The notes under the pieces: generated by a model
What the model saw: the letters and a program-made list of their open reading frames with translations, nothing else
Database searches by the model: none
What the model was told of the DNA's origin: nothing
Made by a program: the position numbers and the translations under genes
DNA from: Candidatus Omnitrophota bacterium
GTDB lineage: Bacteria; Omnitrophota; Gorgyraeia; B26-G9
Direction: 5' to 3'
NCBI GenBank assembly: GCA_022013205.1
Contig: JAKLQT010000285.1
Span: 1 to 5,251 of the forward strand
DNA length: 5,251 nucleotides
In this document: positions 1 to 5,136 of the stretch, in pieces
How positions within the stretch are numbered: position 1 is the first letter of the stretch
How the letters are laid out: every line of letters begins with the position of its first letter

Positions 1-58
1 AATTGCTATGTTTCTGCCGATATTCAAGATTACAGAGCTTATTGGCTAATTTCTTTAA

Positions 59-75
59 CTTTATATGCTATAAAG
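59..75. promoter_or_regulatory. Inverted repeat, possible operator or activator site
   Basis: CTTTATA, a 3-nt spacer (TGC) and TATAAAG form a perfect 7-bp inverted repeat centred about 76 bp upstream of the predicted transcription start. In the second cassette (5006-5022) both arms are unchanged while two of the three spacer bases differ (TAT). This fits a dimeric regulator site in an activator-like position, but the AT-rich arms could also arise by chance. No regulator can be named. Confidence 0.35.
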
Positions 76-107
76 AGGTAATAGTTAATATTCTATTTGT
101 AAAAGTA

Positions 108-136
108 TTGACAAAGTGGTTTGCAGAGGATATACT
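108..136 (+). promoter_or_regulatory. Sigma70-type promoter of the pilin operon
   Basis: The -35 hexamer TTGACA (108-113) and the -10 hexamer TATACT (131-136) are separated by exactly 17 nt, an almost ideal housekeeping promoter. Transcription should start near 143. The second cassette has the same two hexamers and the same spacing (5069-5097), although about half of the spacer bases differ, which argues that the hexamers are selected. The promoter sits directly upstream of the riboswitch leader, and no other promoter of comparable quality is seen before the first gene. Confidence 0.88.
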
Positions 137-153
137 TGAACCAGAGGCAGAAT

Positions 154-170
154 ATCTAAATAATTTAGAT
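154..170 (+). promoter_or_regulatory. Leader RNA hairpin ahead of the aptamer
   Basis: ATCTAA (154-159) pairs with TTAGAT (165-170) across a 5-nt loop, shortly after the predicted transcript start and 5 nt before aptamer helix P1. In the second cassette the flanking bases differ but the hairpin persists, even with 7 bp (5114-5132). It may protect the 5' end or help the aptamer fold. Its function is inferred only from conservation. Confidence 0.45.
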
Positions 171-175
171 TATGC

Positions 176-320
176 CCTTTTATCGAGAAAGGCAAACCCG
201 TTGAAAAGCGGGGGCTCCCGCCTATGGCGGGATCCGGCGAAATTAAGAAAGACGCTGCCGGAGCAAAGCCACGGGTCTAAAGGGATTCCTGAAAAGATAG
301 CCGGGTTACCGAAAAAAAGG
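176..320 (+). promoter_or_regulatory. Cyclic di-GMP-I (GEMM-I) riboswitch aptamer
   Basis: The RNA matches the GEMM-I class that binds the second messenger cyclic di-GMP. P1 forms from 176-185 with 310-320 around an A-rich mismatch. The conserved GGCAAACC is at 191-198. P2 is a 6-bp hairpin (197-202 with 207-212) closed by a GAAA tetraloop at 203-206, which in this class docks into P3. GCAAAGCC follows at 263-270. P3 forms from about 272-278 and 295-303 with tip 281-290, and the closing GGGTTACCG lies at 303-311. By alignment with the Vc2 RNA of Vibrio cholerae, the ligand-contacting bases G20, A47 and C92 correspond to G191, A265 and C309, and all three are intact. G rather than A at the first position favours cyclic di-GMP over cyclic AMP-GMP. 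The odd feature is a 47-nt insertion at 216-262; removing it restores a standard core. Whether the aptamer still binds is untested. Confidence 0.9.
216..262 (+). repeat. Two-hairpin palindromic insertion inside the aptamer
   Basis: Two adjacent stem-loops interrupt the aptamer. The first is TCCCGCC-TAT-GGCGGGA (216-232), a perfect 7-bp palindrome. The second pairs TCCGGC (233-238) with GCCGGA (257-262) across an 18-nt, A-rich loop. Deleting 216-262 joins GGGGGC to GCAAAGCC, the normal GEMM-I arrangement, so the edges of the insertion can be placed precisely. The insert is identical in the second cassette (5177-5223). The first hairpin looks like a dispersed GC-rich palindromic repeat of the kind scattered through some environmental genomes; that origin is inferred. 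Confidence 0.75.
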
Positions 321-335
321 AAATACCGATGATAG

Positions 336-370
336 CCGAGCTACCGAAGTAAAAGGTAGTCCGGTTTTTT
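336..370 (+). terminator. Intrinsic terminator, riboswitch expression platform
   Basis: CCGAGCTACC (336-345) pairs with GGTAGTCCGG (355-364) across a 9-nt loop, with one A-C mismatch and one G-U pair, and six T residues follow at 365-370. It lies between aptamer and first gene, where a transcription-control platform is expected. The right arm can also pair, without mismatch, with 301-310 in the aptamer's 3' strand (8 Watson-Crick and 2 G-U pairs), so aptamer folding and terminator folding are linked. Both pairings end at the T tract, so the sequence does not show whether ligand turns the operon on or off. Confidence 0.75.
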
Positions 371-386
371 GTATTTAAATAGAAAG

Positions 387-392
387 AAAAGG
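387..392 (+). promoter_or_regulatory. Ribosome binding site of the first prepilin gene
   Basis: AAAAGG lies 5 nt before the ATG at 398. It is a weak Shine-Dalgarno compared with those of the next two genes, but it is the only purine-rich stretch suitably placed. It supports 398 as the start and hence the long prepilin leader. Confidence 0.5.
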
Positions 393-397
393 TTATT

Positions 398-913
398 ATG
401 AAAAATAAAAAACAAGGATTTTATTCAATCAAAAGATTTAATTCAGGGTTAGCAAAAGGCAGCCTATCTCTAACGGGGTTTACCCTTGTGGAAATTTTAA
501 TTACTACAATGATAATGGCAATCGCCATTACCGCGACTTTGCAGAGTATGAATTATTTATTACAGAATAATGAAGCTGATAATATCTCCGTGATATGTAT
601 GAATACAATAGAGGGGATGATGGATGAGATTCGTAATGTTACTTATGAGGACATAGTGGCTAATTATAATGGAACACAGTTTACGTTGGCTGAGTTAACT
701 GCCCGGGGGATTCAGCATAGCGGGATGGTTATGGCTAATGAGCTTGAGGCGGGATTTTTGACCCGGGCCAAGATTGTAGTTTGCTGGCAAAACAGAACTC
801 GAATTATAGGAGAAGACGTGAATTTTAACGGGGTATTAGATGATGGGGAAGATGCCAACGGAAACGGGGAATTGGATTCCCCGATGATGATTGAGGCCGC
901 GATTGCTTACTGA
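398..913 (+). CDS. Type IV prepilin, PilV-like minor pilin
   Basis: This 171-residue protein is a type IV prepilin: a minor pilin inserted in the inner membrane, processed by prepilin peptidase and assembled at or near the pilus tip. The cleavage motif is G27|FTLVE, with Phe28 as residue +1 and the diagnostic Glu at +5 (residue 32). The hydrophobic N-terminal helix runs to about residue 55. The leader of 27 residues is long for a type IVa-like prepilin, but no later in-frame Met precedes the cleavage site. Cys67 and Cys129 could form a disulfide. Residues 140-160 (DVNFNGVLDDG followed by EDANGNGELD) look like one or two EF-hand-like calcium loops. It is the first gene behind the riboswitch and is followed by PilW-like and PilX-like genes, which makes PilV the best analogue. 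The PilV label rests on order and size; GspI-like or another minor pilin class is possible. Prepilin identity itself is very secure. Confidence 0.9.
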   Translation: MKNKKQGFYSIKRFNSGLAKGSLSLTGFTLVEILITTMIMAIAITATLQSMNYLLQNNEADNISVICMNTIEGMMDEIRNVTYEDIVANYNGTQFTLAELTARGIQHSGMVMANELEAGFLTRAKIVVCWQNRTRIIGEDVNFNGVLDDGEDANGNGELDSPMMIEAAIAY

Positions 914-922
914 TCGGATTTT

Positions 923-928
923 AAGGAG
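923..928 (+). promoter_or_regulatory. Ribosome binding site that sets the second gene's start
   Basis: AAGGAG ends 10 nt before the ATG at 939. The frame stays open upstream to another ATG at 891, inside the preceding gene, but that start lacks such a site and would put 16 extra residues ahead of a standard short prepilin leader. This site therefore decides for 939. Confidence 0.75.
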
Positions 929-938
929 AAATTGCCTT

Positions 939-1580
939 ATGCTTAAAAGAAAAGGTGGATACACGCTGGTTGAACTTCTAGTTTCATTAGGGATATTTGG
1001 AGTTCTCATTGGTTCTTTGTTTACAATTCTTATTTCTCAGAATAACTTTTTCGGCCGTGCTTCCGGGGCAATGGAAGTTGGCGTAACCGCGCGTAAGGTG
1101 ATGGTGCTTCTCGTAAAAGAGTTAAGAACAGCTAAACAAGAGGTAGTAACAGTATATGACCGGCCTCTTGATCAGGCAGGTGTTATAGAAGACCATATCA
1201 ACGGCAGAAGCATTCTTTTTCAGGTACCGGTTGATTTTGATGGTGATGGGGATTTTTTTGATGAAAATGGCCTGATCGAATGGGGCTGTGAAGGCGGACA
1301 TGAATGGGCGATCGAGTATTACTGGGACAATACGAATAACCGGGTAATGAGAAGGTTATGGGATACATCAAGTACAGCTGTTTCTGAGACTGTAATAGCG
1401 GAAAACATATCAAATTTTCTTATTGAAGGCTATATGTACAATGGAGCTGCTTATGAACGCAGTTCATCGTGCCAATTACTAAAAATTACCGTTACGGCGC
1501 AAAAGACAACGCTTCTTGGCAGGACATTACCAACGCCGTTAACATATACGTTAAATAATCAGGTTTCATGGCGTAATTGA
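939..1580 (+). CDS. Type IV prepilin, PilW/GspJ-like minor pilin
   Basis: The product has 213 residues. Its short basic leader MLKRKGG is followed by YTLVELLVSLGIFGVLIGS, so cleavage after Gly7 gives Tyr at +1 and Glu at +5 (residue 12), the standard prepilin signature. The hydrophobic helix ends near residue 33, and the rest is a soluble pilin head. Residues 99-111 (DFDGDGDFFDENG) form an Asp-rich loop that resembles a calcium site. Cys117 and Cys188 may pair. The late segment ISNFLIEGYMYNG followed by the strand LLKITVTAQ is typical of PilW and GspJ, where a computed-property strand precedes the terminal strands. It starts 25 nt after the PilV-like gene and ends 35 nt before the PilX-like gene, so co-translation of a tip complex is likely. 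Family-level assignment is secure; PilW versus GspJ is not resolved. Confidence 0.9.
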   Translation: MLKRKGGYTLVELLVSLGIFGVLIGSLFTILISQNNFFGRASGAMEVGVTARKVMVLLVKELRTAKQEVVTVYDRPLDQAGVIEDHINGRSILFQVPVDFDGDGDFFDENGLIEWGCEGGHEWAIEYYWDNTNNRVMRRLWDTSSTAVSETVIAENISNFLIEGYMYNGAAYERSSSCQLLKITVTAQKTTLLGRTLPTPLTYTLNNQVSWRN

Positions 1581-1601
1581 TTGTTCGCGGTTTATATTTT
1601 T

Positions 1602-1610
1602 AAGGAGGTG
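1602..1610 (+). promoter_or_regulatory. Strong ribosome binding site of the large pilin gene
   Basis: AAGGAGGTG is close to a full complement of the 16S rRNA tail and lies at a normal distance from the ATG at 1616. It is the strongest site in the operon, placed before its largest gene. Confidence 0.85.
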
Positions 1611-1615
1611 TATTT

Positions 1616-4384
1616 ATGAAACTGTTTACCAGCCAAAAAGGGACGATTTTGGTCGCGGCTTATCTGGTCATGTTCGTTATTATAGTGATGACAGCCGCGT
1701 TTTTTTCTCTGGCGATTAATAATAATAAAGCTGTGGCTAAGGCCAATGACGGAGCAAAGGCGTTAAATTACGCTGAAAAAGGTATTGCCTACGCGTATCA
1801 TGAATGGTATAAGGCAGGCTGGGAATGGTATACCCATCGCTGGAATCCTCCAGAAAACAATTTAATTAAAATAACGCCTGTTGAGCGGACGAAAACTAGA
1901 GATGATTGTTATTTTGACCCATCTACTGGTTTTTATGTGCACAATAGCGGAGAATTTATGGTAAAGGCTTATCCGGATTATACGCGCGGAGATGATACTG
2001 TTGTTTTAGCCATGGGTATTTGCGGCAGCGAAAAAAAAGTGATTATGAAGTATTTCTCCAGCCGGGGTATCTATGATTTTTTTATGTATACGCCCTATGA
2101 TTTGGATTTATATAATGCCGTGGGCCATCATACAAAGCTCAATGGAGGAGCAATACACTCAAACGGTGATATTTATTTTGATAGTTACATGAGGCTTGAA
2201 AATATCTCTGAGTTAAGCGCAGGCGGAGATGGCAACATCTATTATTCCAGCGAGCAGTATCCCGCGCCTTATTACGCGGATAATTATGACGGAATTATGG
2301 ACGGCAAGGCGCCGATTACGCGACTGGACAACCTTATTGATGTCTTTCGTGATGACAGCCTTGATCCCAGGCAGCCAGGGCCTTTTGGCGAATATGCCAG
2401 CGATAATAAATGGGATTGGAAAGATGAAGCAGATGAATTTGTTGAAAAAGAGTGGAAATACTGGCCGACAAAAGCCTTTTGCAATACGCATGACCATTTT
2501 TACGGTAGTTCATTATCAATATACGATATTGCTTCCGGTGATTGGGATAATGTCAGCGACTCATATAATGATAATAGTGAGTCCTTAAACGACTATAATG
2601 TGTGGATAAAGCCCTATAAAGTCGATGCAGATGGAGAGCCAATTGAAACAGTTTGGGAGCAGATTCCCGGGAAATTGAATCAAGAATGGACATGGGACAA
2701 ATATTATGGCGATAGTTATGGAAGCGGAGATGCCGCGGAAGAACAGCCGATCACTTTTTTTACCTATAAGGACGACGGCAGTGAGGTTGATGTCGCGGAT
2801 ACTTATTGGGAGATCGATGCTTCTAATGAGGTGGTTATGCTTGATCCGCCTATAGGAGGGACTGCGGCTGAATGGGCGGCTTTCAATCTGGCCCATCCGC
2901 AGGCAAAGCAGTACTGGGATATGTTTAAAACCCCGGAATTCTGGGATTCTGTGCGCGGTGATAGTGATCAGTCTTTATACTTTAATGATGAAGTTGCTGA
3001 CGGGACCTACGGTGATGAACGCTCAGGCGGCGGTACGATTCAGGTAGAACACACCAATTCCCTGCAACAGCCGGCGGCATGGAGCAATTTTTTAAAAAAT
3101 ACCGGGTTAGCGGGTATTGTCAGAGACGCGAATACCGGGGGGAAATACCTTGATCCTCCGGATTTTAGTGAAACTTATTCAAAGCTCGCGGAAAAAGACG
3201 GGATATTGATTGATTTGGACGCGGGATTTGACGGGGAATTTTCTGATTATGATGAATGGCAGGAAGTGCTTGAAAAAAGTATTGACACGGCCGCGGATGT
3301 GCTTAATAAAGGCGACCCTAACGGTGTCGCGAAAAAGGTAAATTTCATCAATACCTTTACGGGAAAGTGGAATGTAGTTTTGGAAATAGATTTGGAAAAG
3401 ATGCAAAATCTCGGGGTTTATCCGAATAACGGAATTTTATACTCCAAAGTTCCGGTGCGTTTTACCAACGCTAAAAAGCTTGCGCGGGCTCAGCCGAAAT
3501 TCGGCTTTACAGTTCTTGGCGAGGAAAATATATATTTAAAAGGCGACTATAATACCGAGGACTGGGTAACCAGCGCGGTTATTTCCAAAAAGCGGGTGTT
3601 TACCTTATCTGATGATTTTAACGACCCGCAGGTAAAACCGGCGCCTAATAATTATCCGAATTATCCTTATTTGTATGTTAAAGACGACGGATTTGGCAAC
3701 TATGAGGAAATTCCCTATGCTAAGGGCGGAGGAGAATGGGTTGTAACCTGGTACCTTGATGACGACGGTGCTGTGGATAAAGAGGATTATTATCCGCATA
3801 TTAGCGACACTAACGAAGCAAGTTTGCGTAGTATTATTTATACTAAGAATGACGAATATTGCGAGCTGTTTTATCAGGATGACCCATCAGGAGAGGTTGA
3901 GAAAACCTGGACATGGGCGCCTACAGGAGAAACCTTTACCGCTGGCATGATGCCGAATAAGGTGCGTCAGGATCAGACCTATAACTGTATGATTGCCAGT
4001 AACCGCTTTTTAGAAGACTATGATCATAACCGGGGCTCTATACTTGAAAACTGGAATTATGAGGATGAGGATGAGAATTATTTCTCGTATTATCGCATTT
4101 TAAACGGCGGTTATTTTGTGTTAGACGATGCAGGGTTCACAGCGCATGATGAATTTATCGATGATAGATACTCTGGATTGGAATATGATGGCCGCGGAAG
4201 AGAGGCTCCGGGCAGCCTTTATTGGAATTCTTATTATCTGTACGGCTACTGGCCGGACACAGATATTTCCTATGACGCGCGGTTTAAGACCGCGACCCGG
4301 TCTCCTTCTGATGTGTTTTTTGGCGGGGCAGAATCGCTGTGGCATGAGGAATCAGAAGCATTTTTCTATCAGACAAAGTTCTGA
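1616..4384 (+). CDS. Giant PilX/GspK-like minor pilin, putative pilus-tip protein
   Basis: The protein has 922 residues, several times the usual PilX length. Its leader MKLFTSQKG ends in Gly9, followed by TILVAAYLVMFVIIVMTAAF, a PilX N-terminal type helix. Position +5 is Ala14 rather than Glu, as in GspK and Pseudomonas PilX, the subunits that cap the growing end. NYAEKGIAYAY (51-61) matches the segment that follows this helix in the family. The remainder is very acidic and rich in Trp and Tyr. GGAIHSNGDIYF (177-188) and IYLKGDYN (to residue 646) followed by a segment with ISKKRVFTLSDDFND resemble motifs of large PilX-like proteins from environmental phyla. So does the late part with N790, RGSILENW (806-813) and GGYFV (831-835). 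I infer a beta-rich exposed head at the pilus tip that mediates adhesion or replaces PilY1, which is absent here. The membrane-helix and family call is firm; the tip role is inference. Confidence 0.85.
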   Translation: MKLFTSQKGTILVAAYLVMFVIIVMTAAFFSLAINNNKAVAKANDGAKALNYAEKGIAYAYHEWYKAGWEWYTHRWNPPENNLIKITPVERTKTRDDCYFDPSTGFYVHNSGEFMVKAYPDYTRGDDTVVLAMGICGSEKKVIMKYFSSRGIYDFFMYTPYDLDLYNAVGHHTKLNGGAIHSNGDIYFDSYMRLENISELSAGGDGNIYYSSEQYPAPYYADNYDGIMDGKAPITRLDNLIDVFRDDSLDPRQPGPFGEYASDNKWDWKDEADEFVEKEWKYWPTKAFCNTHDHFYGSSLSIYDIASGDWDNVSDSYNDNSESLNDYNVWIKPYKVDADGEPIETVWEQIPGKLNQEWTWDKYYGDSYGSGDAAEEQPITFFTYKDDGSEVDVADTYWEIDASNEVVMLDPPIGGTAAEWAAFNLAHPQAKQYWDMFKTPEFWDSVRGDSDQSLYFNDEVADGTYGDERSGGGTIQVEHTNSLQQPAAWSNFLKNTGLAGIVRDANTGGKYLDPPDFSETYSKLAEKDGILIDLDAGFDGEFSDYDEWQEVLEKSIDTAADVLNKGDPNGVAKKVNFINTFTGKWNVVLEIDLEKMQNLGVYPNNGILYSKVPVRFTNAKKLARAQPKFGFTVLGEENIYLKGDYNTEDWVTSAVISKKRVFTLSDDFNDPQVKPAPNNYPNYPYLYVKDDGFGNYEEIPYAKGGGEWVVTWYLDDDGAVDKEDYYPHISDTNEASLRSIIYTKNDEYCELFYQDDPSGEVEKTWTWAPTGETFTAGMMPNKVRQDQTYNCMIASNRFLEDYDHNRGSILENWNYEDEDENYFSYYRILNGGYFVLDDAGFTAHDEFIDDRYSGLEYDGRGREAPGSLYWNSYYLYGYWPDTDISYDARFKTATRSPSDVFFGGAESLWHEESEAFFYQTKF

Positions 4385-4394
4385 TCAGGAACAA

Positions 4395-4400
4395 AGGGGG
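4395..4400 (+). promoter_or_regulatory. Ribosome binding site of the small basic protein gene
   Basis: AGGGGG followed by AAGG directly abuts the ATG at 4405, in a 20-nt gap after the stop codon of the large pilin gene. The G-rich run at 4 nt spacing gives a workable if slightly unusual site and supports translation from 4405. Confidence 0.6.
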
Positions 4401-4404
4401 AAGG

Positions 4405-4866
4405 ATGGATAAAAAAGTCAAGATTACTCTGGTTATTGTTTGCGCGCTGATGGTTATAATAATCGGACGGGGCCTTTACCAAACCTGTAATCCGAAAAAA
4501 GAAAATACTTGTCAGAAAGAGAAAAAACCGCAAAATGCTCAGCAAATTTTTACGCGCGATAAACAGGAGAATTTAGGCGTAAAGGCACAAATGAGCATAA
4601 AAACAAACAAATATTATTTTCCAAAGAAGAAAAGAAGACAGAAAGTAGATCCGGCTTTTAAGAAAAAAATCGCACGCCTGGCAGAGGAAGATAGCGCTGA
4701 TAAAATTGCCCGCCGCTATTTAGAGGATGAAAAAGGTAATTTCGATGATAAGGGCAGAGCCAAAAATTCTAAACAGGGTAGGCGCCATGAAAAAGATCGG
4801 AAAATCGATTCCCGGCTCATAAGCGCGGACAGGCCGGAACACGCGCCTGATGACGATGATCGCTAA
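4405..4866 (+). CDS. Small, highly basic single-pass membrane protein, unknown function
   Basis: I do not recognise this 153-residue protein. Residues 2-6 are basic, residues 7-20 (ITLVIVCALMVIII) form one hydrophobic segment, and the rest is hydrophilic, so it is probably an inner membrane protein with its tail in the periplasm or, less likely, an exported protein. Cys28 and Cys36 lie just after the segment; LYQTC is not a proper lipobox, so a lipoprotein is unlikely. The tail is dense in Lys and Arg (PKKKRRQK at 73-80, then KKKIARLAEE and a long charged region) and ends in PDDDDR. It looks low in complexity and partly disordered or helical. It begins 20 nt after the acidic PilX-like protein gene, so it is almost surely in the same transcript. 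A role as partner or tether for that acidic pilin is conceivable on charge alone. The reading frame is convincing from its binding site and membrane segment. Confidence 0.7.
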   Translation: MDKKVKITLVIVCALMVIIIGRGLYQTCNPKKENTCQKEKKPQNAQQIFTRDKQENLGVKAQMSIKTNKYYFPKKKRRQKVDPAFKKKIARLAEEDSADKIARRYLEDEKGNFDDKGRAKNSKQGRRHEKDRKIDSRLISADRPEHAPDDDDR

Positions 4867-4947
4867 CCAGAACATTTCATGAATAGAATTAAATATTCGC
4901 CCCTCTGTGCCTGTGTTTAGATTTAGCTTTATAAATCACGGGTAAAT
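4867..4947. other. Short spacer between operon end and second cassette
   Basis: This 81-nt spacer is AT-rich and holds no gene. A weak 5-bp hairpin (4881-4885 with 4894-4898) lacks a T tract, so I see no intrinsic terminator. Transcripts of the first operon may read into the second cassette or end by a factor-dependent mechanism. Confidence 0.5.
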
Positions 4948-5005
4948 AATTGCTATGTTTCTGCCGATATTCAAGATTACAGAGCTTATTGGCTAATTTC
5001 TTTAA

Positions 5006-5022
5006 CTTTATATATTATAAAG
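5006..5022. promoter_or_regulatory. Inverted repeat upstream of second promoter
   Basis: CTTTATA-TAT-TATAAAG keeps both arms of the repeat at 59-75 with a changed spacer. Because of the 14-bp duplication it lies 14 bp farther from the promoter than in copy 1. That shift is more than one helical turn and weakens the case for a strictly positioned activator. Confidence 0.33.
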
Positions 5023-5068
5023 AGTTAATAGTTAATATTCTATTTCCAATATTCTATTTGTAAAATTA

Positions 5069-5097
5069 TTGACAAAGTTGCTTTCTAAAGGTATACT
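5069..5097 (+). promoter_or_regulatory. Sigma70-type promoter of the downstream unit
   Basis: TTGACA (5069-5074), a 17-nt spacer and TATACT (5092-5097) repeat the architecture of the first promoter with a largely different spacer sequence. Transcription should start near 5104 and run out of the window, which implies a further transcription unit downstream. Confidence 0.87.
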
Positions 5098-5136
5098 CAT
5101 AATAGAGGCAGTGAATCTAAATAAGTTAGATTATGC

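Larger units (their letters stand above)
1..290 (+). repeat. Direct repeat copy 1: promoter plus riboswitch cassette
   Basis: This segment recurs in the same orientation at 4948-5251, so the start-to-start period is 4947 bp. Aligned by eye, the copies differ by a single 14-bp length change and about 23 substitutions. About 17 of these fall in 114-164 (promoter spacer and start of the leader). Positions 1-113 have about 4 differences and 171-290 only two (187 and 284). The repeat probably extends beyond both window edges: copy 1 begins at base 1 and copy 2 is cut at 5251. It contains no credible gene. It carries an upstream inverted repeat, a sigma70 promoter, a leader hairpin and most of a cyclic di-GMP aptamer. 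Confidence 0.95.

Noticed and set aside
191..193. Cyclic AMP-GMP (GEMM-Ib) specificity of the riboswitch
   Set aside because: The base aligned with position 20 is G (G191, and G5152 in copy 2), as in cyclic di-GMP binders, not A. The alignment was done by eye, so a binding test would still settle it.
216..262. The paired hairpins as a CRISPR repeat or insertion sequence end
   Set aside because: There is one unit per cassette, no spacers, no target-site duplication that I can see and no transposase gene in the window.
3..332. Open frame of 109 codons over the leader region
   Set aside because: It runs through promoter, aptamer and insertion hairpins, has no binding site, and its sequence is fully explained by structured RNA conserved at the base level.
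891..938. Upstream ATG extension of the PilW-like gene
   Set aside because: It overlaps the preceding gene, lacks a binding site and would put 16 residues before a normal short prepilin leader; the AAGGAG at 923-928 points to 939.
2213..4412. Several open frames on both strands inside or overlapping the large pilin gene
   Set aside because: They are shadows of the PilX-like frame, with no binding sites and no recognisable protein features.
4465..4490. Lipoprotein signal in the small basic protein
   Set aside because: Cys28 is preceded by Tyr-Gln-Thr, which does not fit the lipobox pattern at positions -3 to -1.
4881..4898. Hairpin after the last gene as a terminator
   Set aside because: The stem has only 5 AT-rich pairs and no T tract follows.
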